Assembly (NCBI RefSeq): GCF_014696925.1
Contig: NZ_JACJQY010000004.1
Location: 162,496 to 226,495, forward strand
Direction: 5' to 3'
Source: Phormidium tenue FACHB-1050
GTDB taxonomy: Bacteria; Cyanobacteriota; Cyanobacteriia; Pseudanabaenales; Pseudanabaenaceae
Length of the DNA stretch: 64,000 nucleotides
The notes under the pieces are model-generated. The model did no database searches. It was not told the origin of the DNA and saw nothing but the letters and a program-made list of their open reading frames with translations. Positions 20,866-29,381 of the stretch are shown here, piece by piece (within the stretch, counting starts at the first letter, position 1; the number at the start of each line of letters is the position of its first letter). Position numbers and translations under genes: made by a program.

Positions 20866-21012
20866 ATGAACGGTTTAGCAAAAAAATTTAGAAGCATGGT
20901 GGAATATCTGAGCGATGCGATCGCTAAAATTTTCTCCCCAAGCAAAGATGATTTCCCCGCTACTGGCGCACAACCTTATAAAGGCGATCCTGCCTCTGAA
21001 AATTCTAAATAA
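20866..21012 (+). CDS. Small 48-residue protein
   Basis: This short reading frame starts MNGLAKKFRSMVEYLSDAIA and ends in KGDPASENSK. A good ribosome site (TTGAGGG) lies about 9 bases upstream and a strong terminator hairpin follows 28 bases after the stop, so it forms a complete transcription unit. The N-terminal half is an amphipathic basic helix. The C-terminal half is polar, with FPATGAQPYKGDP. I believe similar short proteins occur in other cyanobacteria, but I cannot name the family or the function. Confidence 0.6.
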   Translation: MNGLAKKFRSMVEYLSDAIAKIFSPSKDDFPATGAQPYKGDPASENSK

Positions 21013-21039
21013 AACCCCAAAACTGATTTTGCTATTTTC

Positions 21040-21082
21040 AAAAAAATATAAGGGAACGCTTTGCGTTCCCTTATATTTTTTT
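21040..21082. terminator. Terminator after the small protein gene
   Basis: Perfect 20-base arms surround TTT and end in an eight-T run. This is a strong intrinsic terminator between the 48-residue protein gene and the permease gene. Confidence 0.88.
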
Positions 21083-21133
21083 GGTGTATTGTTTATGCAG
21101 CGCATTGCGCGGTAAATAATTTGTAGATGCATC

Positions 21134-22315
21134 ATGACGCAAACTTCGGTCACGCCACCACTCCTAGCATCACAGAGTCCTCTAGCATGGGCAAAAAAAA
21201 ATCTATTTAGCAGTTGGCTTAATAGCTTACTTACATTTTTTTGTATCTGGTTGTTATATCAGTTTGTAAGTAATGTCTGGCTTTGGGCTACAACTCAAGC
21301 TCAATGGTCAGTAGTGAGTAGTAATTTGCGGTTGTTTTTAGTGGGGCTTTATCCTGTCGAAGAGTTTTGGCGATTGTGGAGCATTTTAGCGATCGCAGGC
21401 AGTTTGGCAGGAATCTCATGGGGGCTATGGGGCAGATTTAGTCGGTTTGTGGCAATCTCTATCGGTGCACTTGCGATCGCCCTTGCAATCTTGCTACCTG
21501 TTGATGGCATCTCCAAAGTTTTGACTTTAGCAATTAGTGGCGCGATTGGGCTTGGGTTTCTGGTCGGTCAGCAAGGTAAGAAATTTACTCAAAGTTCTCT
21601 GATTTTGGCGATCGCATGGTTTGCAACTTTACCCATTTCTCTATGGCTAATTGGTGGCAATCTGGGATTAACAGTCGTTGATGTGAATGTTTGGAATGGA
21701 CTAGTTTTAACCTTGATCGTGGCGATTTCAGGGATCATCTTTTCTTTCCCATTGGGAGTTTTGCTAGCTTTAGGAAGACAGAGTACATTGCCCTTAATTA
21801 AATGGTTCTGTGTCTTCTATATTGAAATTGTGCGCGGATTGCCACTAATTGGCATTCTATTTATGGCGCAAGTGATGCTGCCCTTATTTTTACCAGCAGG
21901 TTTAGAGATAGATCGCGTTTTGAGAGCGATCGCCGCTTTTGTATTTTTTAGTGCCGCCTATCTTGCGGAAAATGTGCGTGGTGGCTTGCAGTCAATTCCT
22001 AAAGGGCAAGCAGAAGCCGCTAGAGCCTTGGGATTAAATATTCCCTTAACGATTACTTTAATTGTTTTACCTCAAGCTCTCAAAGCTTCGATACCTGCAA
22101 TTGTTGGTCAATTCATTGGATTATTTAAAGATACTTCACTAGTGGCGATCGTCGGTCTAGTCGATTTGATGGGTGTGTCTCGTACTGTCTTATCACAGCC
22201 AGAGTTTATTGGTCGCTATGCTGAAGTTTATCTATTTGTGGCTTTAATCTATTGGATGTTCTGCTTCTCCCTATCTCAAGCTAGTCAGAAATTAGAGAAA
22301 AAGCTCCAGACTTGA
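21134..22315 (+). CDS. Amino-acid ABC transporter permease (NatH/AapM/BztC-like)
   Basis: This 393-residue inner-membrane permease of the polar amino-acid uptake family has a long N-terminal membrane region (about 190 residues) typical of the larger of two paired permeases. The C-terminal permease domain has the EAA loop EAARALGLNIPLTITLIVLPQALK and the preceding AYLAENVRGGLQSIPKGQ. Its expected partners (binding protein, second permease and ATPase) are not adjacent, so the system must be scattered. The similarity suggests neutral or broad-range amino acids, but this is inferred. Confidence 0.85.
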   Translation: MTQTSVTPPLLASQSPLAWAKKNLFSSWLNSLLTFFCIWLLYQFVSNVWLWATTQAQWSVVSSNLRLFLVGLYPVEEFWRLWSILAIAGSLAGISWGLWGRFSRFVAISIGALAIALAILLPVDGISKVLTLAISGAIGLGFLVGQQGKKFTQSSLILAIAWFATLPISLWLIGGNLGLTVVDVNVWNGLVLTLIVAISGIIFSFPLGVLLALGRQSTLPLIKWFCVFYIEIVRGLPLIGILFMAQVMLPLFLPAGLEIDRVLRAIAAFVFFSAAYLAENVRGGLQSIPKGQAEAARALGLNIPLTITLIVLPQALKASIPAIVGQFIGLFKDTSLVAIVGLVDLMGVSRTVLSQPEFIGRYAEVYLFVALIYWMFCFSLSQASQKLEKKLQT

Positions 22316-22367
22316 TCCAAAAAATCAAAATACCCGCTATATAAGCACTTTGATTATTTTGGATCAA
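22312..22367. terminator. Convergent hairpin between permease and OLD genes
   Basis: TTGATCCAAAAAATCAAA pairs with TTTGATTATTTTGGATCAA across a 19-base loop. It lies exactly between two convergent gene ends and could serve both. Confidence 0.65.
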
Positions 22368-24301
22368 ATCCTATTTAAGAAATTCCATTGATTCATCCAA
22401 GTCCCTTTATTGACGACTTTAATCAGTTCTATAAAATCAGTTTCACAGGAAAAACTAACCCCATACTGCTGTGTGATCGCATGAATAACTACTTCAACAT
22501 CACTCTTTCGCATTAGCCAATAATAATTAGCTGTTTCTAAAGTATCTTGCAAATTCCTCCTGACTAAATTAGTTAATTGAATATCACTTTGAGGAATAAT
22601 TGCGGGTTTGCCAAATAGAGCATTTGTTTTTTCTCTAATATCTCTATACCTTTGAGCCACCTCTTCAATAAATTTATCAGTATATTTTGCTTGTAATAGT
22701 TGGTGAACCTTGGCATATTCATGTTGAAGAGATAGGAGCAATTCATTCCTATCAACTTCACGATTAGTTTTAAGTTCTAACCATTGGCTAATCAGCGATG
22801 ACAATAATTCTAGATTCTCAAAAACGGTAGACTCAAAGGTATAAGCATCACAGCTAAATACCTCTAGCTGATACTTTTCTTTGAATTTAGCAATAATTGC
22901 TTGCTGGTGATCATGATTTAGATAGTCTTTGTCAATCACAACACAGGATTTTTGCCATAGATTCTGACCATTTTTGATCGCAGAAAATACGGTCTTATAG
23001 GCAAGTATATTTTCAAATACTTCACTAACACCTCCTAGCACCCAAAACATATATCGCTTTCTGATCCCCAATTGCTGCTTTAGTAATACATTTAGATATC
23101 TTGCATCATCTTCGCCCTCCACAAAAATTAAGCGATCGCATTCTATGGCATTAATAAAATCCAGCCCTGTTATTTCGCCAACCGTGCGAATAATGGGATT
23201 GATTAAAGATGGATAAATCCCTTTAAAGCGTGGTTGCAACTTCTCAATTTCAGATTCATTAATTGGGTGATACTCACCGATAGATTTCCCATCTAAATGA
23301 AATAGATGCTCAACAGGAACTGAGCGAATAAAAGACTCATTATGTGTAGAAATTATAATTTGGGTATTGGCAGAGAATCTGGTGATTATTTCAATTAAAC
23401 GTTTTTGAATATCTCGATGAATATAGCTGTCTGGCTCATCTAACATAACCAATCGAATTTCTTTCCCTTGCAGGTCTACTAGATAAAAATTAACTAATAT
23501 TTCAATTAGTTGTAATGTACCACTACCTAATAATGAAAGGTCTTTAGGATTTTCGTTTGATTTGGTTTTATATTTGACAACAATATGACTATTCTCAGTA
23601 TCCTCGAAAATAAAATCAAATGATATTTTACTTTGATTGTTAAATAGAATGTAGGCTAAATCTCTTTGAAATATATCAAAAGTGGCAGGAAATTTAGAGA
23701 TTTGGAATAGTCTATTTCTAATAACTGAACTAGATCTATGATCCATACATGCCTGTTCAACTTCCGCTAAATCTATATATTTCTCAGAAGGAGCCACAGT
23801 TGCTATTGGTGAAGCATAGTAAATACTAAATGTGTTTGGCAATGATCTAAAAAATGAATTAAATTTTACAAAATCAAAATTTGTATGTTTATCTAGTGCA
23901 ATTTTGTAATTATACTTTAATCCACTAATACTAAATTTAATCTCAAGAATATCACCTTCAGCATTTTGGAATGTTACACCTAACTTTATTTTATTTTTTA
24001 TCTGGCATTCATAAAAAATATCTTCAATATAATACTTAGAACTACTCTGGAGTTGATCAAAACTACTAAATATATCTGATCTTAATCGGAATATCCAATC
24101 TTCTTTTTTATATTTTTTTTGATTTCTAATTGCTTGAATTATAAGTTTAGTAAAGCATTCATGCCATAGAGATAGAGCTTCAAGAACTGTGGTTTTGCCA
24201 GAATTATTTTTTCCTGTCAATATGTTTACATCTTTATTGAAATATAAAGTTACATCTTGAAATGATTTAAAATTTTGGATTTGAAATTTCTGGATAAACA
24301 T
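22364..24301 (-). CDS. OLD-family ATP-dependent nuclease (AAA + TOPRIM)
   Basis: At 645 residues it carries an N-terminal ABC-like ATPase with Walker A GKNNSGKTT (30-38), signature-like LSLLGSGTLQ, Walker B LVMLDEPDSYI and a switch STHNESF. It is followed near residue 390 by a TOPRIM domain with LIFVEGEDDARYL and a later VVIDKDYLN. OLD nucleases cut DNA and include phage-interference proteins such as P2 Old and Gabija GajA. No GajB-like helicase is adjacent, so this is a stand-alone class. The gene is conspicuously AT-rich compared with neighbours such as tkt, which suggests horizontal acquisition. It overlaps a small upstream frame by 35 bases. Confidence 0.87.
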   Translation of the reverse strand: MFIQKFQIQNFKSFQDVTLYFNKDVNILTGKNNSGKTTVLEALSLWHECFTKLIIQAIRNQKKYKKEDWIFRLRSDIFSSFDQLQSSSKYYIEDIFYECQIKNKIKLGVTFQNAEGDILEIKFSISGLKYNYKIALDKHTNFDFVKFNSFFRSLPNTFSIYYASPIATVAPSEKYIDLAEVEQACMDHRSSSVIRNRLFQISKFPATFDIFQRDLAYILFNNQSKISFDFIFEDTENSHIVVKYKTKSNENPKDLSLLGSGTLQLIEILVNFYLVDLQGKEIRLVMLDEPDSYIHRDIQKRLIEIITRFSANTQIIISTHNESFIRSVPVEHLFHLDGKSIGEYHPINESEIEKLQPRFKGIYPSLINPIIRTVGEITGLDFINAIECDRLIFVEGEDDARYLNVLLKQQLGIRKRYMFWVLGGVSEVFENILAYKTVFSAIKNGQNLWQKSCVVIDKDYLNHDHQQAIIAKFKEKYQLEVFSCDAYTFESTVFENLELLSSLISQWLELKTNREVDRNELLLSLQHEYAKVHQLLQAKYTDKFIEEVAQRYRDIREKTNALFGKPAIIPQSDIQLTNLVRRNLQDTLETANYYWLMRKSDVEVVIHAITQQYGVSFSCETDFIELIKVVNKGTWMNQWNFLNRI

Positions 24302-24449
24302 GATTTTCGATATTTATGCTTACATTAGCCAATTTTAACAGCGCATTTTTAAATTTATCATCACCTAGTTCTGGAATTTCATATTGAGTTCCCACACTTC
24401 GAAGGTCTCTTAGTACATCGGGGATATCGCTAACATCTATTAGCTGCAT
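24267..24449 (-). CDS. Small ORF overlapping the OLD gene start
   Basis: This 60-residue frame begins MQLIDVSDIPDVLRDLRSVG. It lies upstream of the OLD-family gene on the same strand and overlaps its start by 35 bases in another frame. No good ribosome site is visible and no family is recognised. It may be a small partner, a leader peptide or chance. The same AT-rich composition as the OLD gene is the only positive sign. Confidence 0.35.
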   Translation of the reverse strand: MQLIDVSDIPDVLRDLRSVGTQYEIPELGDDKFKNALLKLANVSINIENHVYPEISNPKF

Positions 24450-24574
24450 AAATTTATAGGTTTGGGCTTGAAGCTAAAGCGCTGTAAGTGCTACTTTAAG
24501 CAGCCTATGGTAAGCTCTAGACATTGCGGTGAAATATTCTACCCTATCCTTCTAAGCTCTATTTATTTTTTCCT

Positions 24575-25132
24575 ATGACAGAATTGATCGAAAAAGCCGC
24601 ATTTCAGCAACGCCCCACATGGGACGAGTACTTTATGCTGCTGACTAAACTTGCCGCCATGAGATCGACCTGTCTTGCCTTTCCTGTGGGAGCCGTGATT
24701 GTTAAAAATAAGCAGGTACTTGCCACGGGCTACAATGGCTCACCCTCAGGCTCAGTCCATTGCACGACGCAAGGTTATTGCTATCCAGAGATGAGTAATT
24801 GCACCGTGAACAAAGATTTTCCCTCAAGGGCTGTTCATGCTGAAGCCAATGCGATCGCGCAAGCAGCTAAACATGGAATTTCCACCGATGGTGCGAGTAT
24901 TTATGTGACTTTGGAACCCTGTATTTCTTGTTTAAAGCTGGTGGTGTCGGCGGGTATTCGCGAAGTTTTTTATGAGACGACTTTTAATAAAGGTAATAAC
25001 GCAGCTCTATGTAAATCCTTTGTAGATGAGGGCTTGGTAGCTCTCAAGCAGATTAAGATATCACCATCAGTACTGCGAAGAGCAGATTTATTTCTCAATT
25101 CTCCCACCTCTGAATTACGTTTATTTCCTTAG
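24575..25132 (+). CDS. Deoxycytidylate deaminase family protein
   Basis: This 185-residue zinc-dependent deaminase probably converts dCMP to dUMP for thymidylate synthesis. The active-site HAE (88-90, within RAVHAEANAIAQA) and the PCISC zinc ligands (115-119) are intact. VGAVIVKNKQVLATGYNGSP is the family's N-terminal signature, and an extra cysteine/histidine cluster (VHCTTQGYCY...C) resembles the second zinc site of dCMP deaminases. ComEB-type proteins share this architecture. It lies inside the accessory island, and dCMP deaminases also occur in phage-defence settings, though nothing here demands that role. Confidence 0.88.
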   Translation: MTELIEKAAFQQRPTWDEYFMLLTKLAAMRSTCLAFPVGAVIVKNKQVLATGYNGSPSGSVHCTTQGYCYPEMSNCTVNKDFPSRAVHAEANAIAQAAKHGISTDGASIYVTLEPCISCLKLVVSAGIREVFYETTFNKGNNAALCKSFVDEGLVALKQIKISPSVLRRADLFLNSPTSELRLFP

Positions 25133-25949
25133 CTACTTAGACAGAGCGATCCGAAATCCATAATAGTTGTACCAATTTACAAATGGATCTTTGCGGCGAT
25201 TGGTAGCTCTACATTCCCATGCATCATGATTCCAAGAGCCTCCTCTTAAGACTCGATATTGTGGATCGCCTCCCAAATCCCACACTGAGGCATTTGTTGG
25301 TCTACCGCGATAGTCTTTATGCCAAGGATCTGCACACCATTCCCAAACATTCCCATGCATGTCATATAAACCAAAATTGTTAGGCGAAAAAGTGCCAACA
25401 GGGGTCGTCTTGTCGCGATATTTTACAGAAGCTTCAGATTCATACTGAAATCTACCGTCATAGTTGGCAAAATCTGAGCTAATCTTATCTCCAAAATAGT
25501 AGCGAGTAGATTTCCCTCCCAGACAAGCATATTCCCATTCTGCTTCACTAGGTAAACGATAATTTCTGCCCGTCAGTTTACTAAGGCGATCGCAAAACTC
25601 GATCGCATCAACCCATGAGATATTTTCAACAGGAGCAACTTCATTTTTAAAATGTGAACTGTATTGTAGCAGACATAAGTTAAATTATTTGATTAAGGTG
25701 TAGAATTGATAGTATTGATTATAACTCAGATATTGGGTGGTAATTTGGGAAAAAGTAATGTTGGGTTTCGTAACCTCAACCCAACCTACAAGATCGGCGA
25801 TCGCACTTTCAACAGCCCAAAATGATCGCACTTTCAACAGCCCAAACTATCACAATCTTAAAGTTTAATCAACAAGAAGACCACGATCACACTACACTCG
25901 TAAGCGATCGCACTTCAAAGGCTAACAGCAAATCATGGAGATCGTCAAT

Positions 25950-26132
25950 TTATGAGCAATCCCCATATTCGATCACATCAAACACATTAATGTCTCCGTG
26001 ATTCCAGTCTGCTTCATTCGGTTGCCCGAGTATAAATGTAAACGTCACAGGAGTTCCACGTCGTTCATAGGGTTGCAATCCCGCATTATAGCTACCACAA
26101 GCACTGTTCCGACTCGATCTCGGACATGTCAT
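25950..26132 (-). CDS. Inserted ORF, distal part (unrecognised)
   Basis: This 60-residue frame starts MTCPRSSRNSACGSYNAGLQ and includes GTPVTFTFILGQPNEADWNH. Its ATG overlaps the TGA of the preceding frame (ATGA), so the two could be translationally coupled or be one gene broken by a frameshift. It lies wholly within DNA inserted into the FGE gene. No family is recognised. Confidence 0.4.
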   Translation of the reverse strand: MTCPRSSRNSACGSYNAGLQPYERRGTPVTFTFILGQPNEADWNHGDINVFDVIEYGDCS

Positions 26133-26344
26133 GGCCAGCTGCCAGCGCCAGGCGATTGTTCAGTGAACGTACAAAAAATGCGATCACAGGTCTCAGTCGT
26201 GAATTCGTTTTTTCCACCGGGCGCTATTGTGTCGCCCTCAGACAAATTCTCGAACCTCTCACATTCGATATTGGTACACTTTACCACCACCCCAGTGTTG
26301 TTCTTAACGACAAGTTTCACTCTCGTACTCATACTCGTACTCAT
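26129..26344 (-). CDS. Inserted ORF, proximal part (unrecognised)
   Basis: This 71-residue frame (MSTSMSTRVKLVVKNNTGVV...) is rich in cysteine and threonine, with a beta-strand-like pattern (EGDTIAPGGKNEF). It continues in sense into the next frame through an ATGA overlap. A 23-base tandem duplication sits directly upstream. Together the two frames would make a small, cysteine-rich, beta-type protein of about 130 residues. Confidence 0.4.
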   Translation of the reverse strand: MSTSMSTRVKLVVKNNTGVVVKCTNIECERFENLSEGDTIAPGGKNEFTTETCDRIFCTFTEQSPGAGSWP

Positions 26345-26388
26345 AATTTTCTACCTTTCAAAATGATAATTTTCTACCTTTCAAAATG
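26343..26388. repeat. 23-base tandem duplication upstream of the inserted ORF
   Basis: ATAATTTTCTACCTTTCAAA plus ATG occurs twice head to tail (26343-26365 and 26366-26388) without a mismatch. It sits at the start of the inserted frame and may carry or have duplicated its translation signals. Confidence 0.9.
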
Positions 26389-26901
26389 GGTTACAACTCA
26401 ATAATATAGGTTTTCCTACCGTCAACATAACCAAAGTTTACAAAACTTAAGGAAAAATTCCATAAAATCCACTAAACCCCTACCCTGCCTAACTTCCAGC
26501 CCCCAACCTTCTCGCAAAAATCCTTAACTTGGGAAAAATCCCCCCCTCCCAAACAATCCATAACCGCCAAAGAAAAAAACCTAAAAAACGAATTGCAGGA
26601 TTAAGAGGAATACTGATTTCAGGTAATTTTGCCACTGCTTGCCACTGCCTTTGAGTAATTGGAAATTTTCCTAGATAAAATGAAGATACTTTAACTAGTT
26701 GTGATGGTCTCTCACTAGCGTAGCCTTCTTCATTATGAGCTGTTCCCATAACAAACTTACCTTCAGGAATATGTACCAACTCTAAAAAATTATCTACCCC
26801 CAAATATTCGGAAAACACTTGGCTAAGTTTCTTCTCCATAGTTAAATTTTTCTAAGTCTTAGAGTATCTTTTAAAATTAGTCTAAATTGTAATCTATCAA
26901 T

Positions 26902-27891
26902 ATGCAAATCCCTGTCTTCAGAAAGATTTTTACCAATAGATCAATCACACTAGGGTTATGCGATTTAATAAGGAACCCGATTTTTTGTGGCGTGGCGAAA
27001 CCGCACCACAAAAAATCGGTTCTTTATTTCACTGCAAGCCCCTTAATAATTACGATTTCATTGGTTATGACAGGATTGTTAAGCGGTTGTAACAACATAG
27101 GCGATCGCGCCAAAAACTCAATCAATTACAAACTAGCGGGGACTTGGGAATTCAAAAATCAAAATGGAGTCAAAACTGGTACAGCCATTTTTGAGACTCA
27201 AAATGATGTTGATGGGAATATTTACATTTTGTCTGATGATTTGCCATTAGGTAAGACTGCGATCGCAGGTACTTTTAAAGTCAACTCCAGCAAAACGCCT
27301 CAGCAAATTGATCTTACTTTTGGCGTTCTTACTACCCAAACTATCTATGAAATCAATAGTGATGGACAATTAAAAATAGCCAATTCTGTTCCAAATCAGC
27401 CTCGCCCCACATCACTAGATTCCCAGCCTCAACAGCTAACCAAAATCTCGGATAGTACAACTATTTCTAGTGACATCAAAATCTTGCGATCGCAAGATTT
27501 GATAGCAACTTCAGCCTTAATTCGAGAAGCAGAGAGTAAGTCTTCCATTCGCGCCATCATGCGATCGCAGCAGCAAGTATTCCAAGCGCAAGGACAATTC
27601 ACGTCTGATATCAATCAATTAAAATCGGGATTATCGCTGAATTCAGAGTTCTATAGCTACAAAGTTACTAACTTAGGAAATCTGGCGCAGCATAGCGCGG
27701 TTCCTTTAAAGGATGGATTGAAATCTTATACGGGTACTGTCTATGCGATCGCTAGTAATGATGCTAATCAAAAAGTCACAAAGTTACTTCTGTGTGAAAG
27801 CAATGTTCCTACTAAACAAATACCTTCTAAACCGCAAAATCAAGATGAAGGTTATAAATGTCCAAATGCTTATACTTCAATCAATCCATAA
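26902..27891 (+). CDS. Lipoprotein with type IV pilin-like (GH-type) C-terminal domain
   Basis: The C-terminal part resembles the pilin-like G/H family of cyanobacteria (RAIMRSQQQVFQAQGQF, INQLKSGLSLNSEFYSYKV, DGLKSYTGTVYAI, LLCES). The region before it reads as a lipoprotein: hydrophobic PLIITISLVMTGLLSGC followed by NN, with a lipobox cysteine. The start is uncertain. The given ATG forces translation through a palindromic repeat (26977-27019) that also occurs elsewhere as intergenic DNA, so an internal start nearer 27061-27067 is possible. The middle has a lipocalin-like beta stretch (YKLAGTWEFKNQNGVKTG). Probably cell-envelope located, function unknown. Confidence 0.65.
   Translation: MQIPVFRKIFTNRSITLGLCDLIRNPIFCGVAKPHHKKSVLYFTASPLIITISLVMTGLLSGCNNIGDRAKNSINYKLAGTWEFKNQNGVKTGTAIFETQNDVDGNIYILSDDLPLGKTAIAGTFKVNSSKTPQQIDLTFGVLTTQTIYEINSDGQLKIANSVPNQPRPTSLDSQPQQLTKISDSTTISSDIKILRSQDLIATSALIREAESKSSIRAIMRSQQQVFQAQGQFTSDINQLKSGLSLNSEFYSYKVTNLGNLAQHSAVPLKDGLKSYTGTVYAIASNDANQKVTKLLLCESNVPTKQIPSKPQNQDEGYKCPNAYTSINP
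26977..27019. repeat. Palindrome overlapping a coding start
   Basis: CCGATTTTTTGTGG (26977-26990) pairs with 27006-27019 around a GTGGC/GCCAC-like core. The following GGTTCTTTATTTCACTGC also trails the palindrome at 39360-39400, so the tail is part of the mobile unit. Confidence 0.8.
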
Positions 27892-27928
27892 AAAAGGGGC
27901 GCAAAGCGCCCTTTTTTTATGGATTGAT
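27880..27928. terminator. Terminator hairpin after the lipoprotein gene
   Basis: Twenty-three-base arms with one mismatch surround AAA (apex GCGCAAAGCGC) and span the stop codon. Seven T bases follow the GC core. Confidence 0.82.
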
Positions 27929-27965
27929 GTTATGTGGAAAGAATTTTTGTGATGGCAGGGGGCTA

Positions 27966-28040
27966 GGCTGGCACGGGGGCACAGCCCCTACAGAATCCAA
28001 ATTATTGGGGTAGGGGCAATCCCCCCGTGGTTGCCCTGCT
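27966..28040. repeat. Dispersed repeat (GGCTGGCA...GTGGTTGCCCTG)
   Basis: The segment shares GGCTGGCA, a CCCCTACA block, AAATTATTGG, TAGGGGCAATCCC and CCGTGGTTGCCCTG with 32710-32780. Internally AGGGGCAATCCCC is near-palindromic to the left part. It is non-coding. Confidence 0.75.
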
Positions 28041-28099
28041 TCGCTAGCAGCAATAAATTCATCATCTGAGTTCCACGTAACATCAGTTTATAAAGAAAG

Positions 28100-29254
28100 T
28101 TAGCCGTTCAGAACTTCGATCGCAGCTTTTACACCAGCACCGTAAGTGAAATTAGTGTAGCCAAGTGCCGAAATCGATGCTTCGAGGGCAGCGATCGCAG
28201 TGAGAATATCGCGATCGCCGACGAAGCCAAGATGTCCAATGCGGAAGATCTTCCCATTGAGATGATCTTGACCACCAGCCATGACAATATCGAACTTCTT
28301 CTTAATTGTGGCGCGAATCTTTTCTGCGTCCAGTCCTTCAGGAGGAACCACTGAAGTAATCGAAGCACTTGCGGCTTCATCAGGAGCCAATAAGCCCAGA
28401 TTCAGAGCCTTGACTGCTGCCCTTGTGGCTTCACGATGACGCAAGTGACGCGCAAAGATATTTTCTAAACCTTCACGTTGCATGATCTCTAGTGAAGCTT
28501 GCAAAGCCATTACCATATTCACGGAAGTAGTGAAAGGAGTGGAATTTTTTGCAGCATCTTTACGAGCTTTGCCCAAATCGAGATAGAACCTAGGGAGATT
28601 CGCAGTTTTATAAGCTTCCCATGCCTTAGGACTGACAGCCACAAATCCTAACCCGGGGGGAATCATGTAACCTTTTTGAGAACCAGAACCGACCACATCT
28701 AAGCCTAATTCGTCGATGGGAACATTCATTGCTCCCAAGCTGGTAACTGCATCAACGATGATCAGTGCCTTTTCATGGGCTTTGACATGGCGATTAATCG
28801 CGACTAAATCGTTAAGAACACCCGTCGAGGTTTCGCTATGGGTGATAATTACCGCTTTGATTTCCTTATTGGTATCCGCCTCTAACTTGACTCGGAAATC
28901 TTCGGGATCAAGAGCCTTGCCCCATTCCGCTTTGATGACTTCGGCATTGACACCATAGGCTTGACAGACTTCGACCCAGCGTTCGCCAAACTTGCCATTA
29001 TCGCCAACAAGGACGCGATCGCCTTTGCTGAGGAAATTAATGATGCCTGCCTCCATCGCGCCCGTACCGCTTACGGTGAGAATTAATACATCATTAGTGG
29101 TTTGGTGTAGCCACTTGAGCTTGGCGGTCACATCTGCCATGACCTTGCTAAAATCACCGCTACGGTGTCCGATGGGAGCTTTTGCCAGGGCCAACAGAGC
29201 CTGTTCAGGTACAGGTGTTGGACCTGGGATCATTAACATCAACTTATCTTCCAT
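28100..29254 (-). CDS. Class V aminotransferase (alanine-glyoxylate type)
   Basis: This 384-residue PLP enzyme belongs to the serine-pyruvate/alanine-glyoxylate group, also called the 42-kDa 'soluble hydrogenase' subunit in cyanobacteria. It probably detoxifies photorespiratory glyoxylate. The N-terminal MIPGPTPVPEQALLALA, SGTGAMEAG, the PLP-contact VDAVTSLGAM and the Schiff-base lysine in GSGSQKGY (Lys194) are present. VGDRDILTAIAALE closes the family pattern. It is full length and monocistronic. Glycolate-pathway role is from family knowledge, not proven here. Confidence 0.92.
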   Translation of the reverse strand: MEDKLMLMIPGPTPVPEQALLALAKAPIGHRSGDFSKVMADVTAKLKWLHQTTNDVLILTVSGTGAMEAGIINFLSKGDRVLVGDNGKFGERWVEVCQAYGVNAEVIKAEWGKALDPEDFRVKLEADTNKEIKAVIITHSETSTGVLNDLVAINRHVKAHEKALIIVDAVTSLGAMNVPIDELGLDVVGSGSQKGYMIPPGLGFVAVSPKAWEAYKTANLPRFYLDLGKARKDAAKNSTPFTTSVNMVMALQASLEIMQREGLENIFARHLRHREATRAAVKALNLGLLAPDEAASASITSVVPPEGLDAEKIRATIKKKFDIVMAGGQDHLNGKIFRIGHLGFVGDRDILTAIAALEASISALGYTNFTYGAGVKAAIEVLNG

Positions 29255-29381
29255 GAGTCGAAATCTTGAATACTTGGTTAAATACTAGATCTAGTATTGT
29301 ATAGCAATTGAGATGTTAGGGACTCGCAGTGAAATAAGGATGCGATACAATATCGAAAAGTTACCGAAATTTCTCGCAGTC

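Larger units (their letters stand above)
25133..26839 (-). pseudogene. FGE-sulfatase domain gene, split by an insertion
   Basis: The 5' part (26839 down to about 26594) encodes MEKKLSQVFSEYLGVDNFLE, then LVHIPEGKFVMGTAHNEEG and the strand YLGKFPITQRQWQAV, breaking off at SIPLNPA. The 3' part resumes at about 25657 with SHFKNEVAPVENISWVDAI and runs through YRLPSEAEWEYA, GLYDMHGNVWEWC and VLRGGSW to the stop. Joined, they make one ordinary formylglycine-generating-enzyme-like domain of about 255 residues. Some 936 bases of unrelated DNA sit between the parts, so neither half is likely to be functional. The domain is the same type as the C-terminus of the caspase protein 4.5 kb away. Confidence 0.85.

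Noticed and set aside
25998..26366. 122-residue plus-strand frame in the FGE insertion
   Set aside because: It is the reverse of the more protein-like minus-strand pair and ends in a run of repeat-encoded residues.
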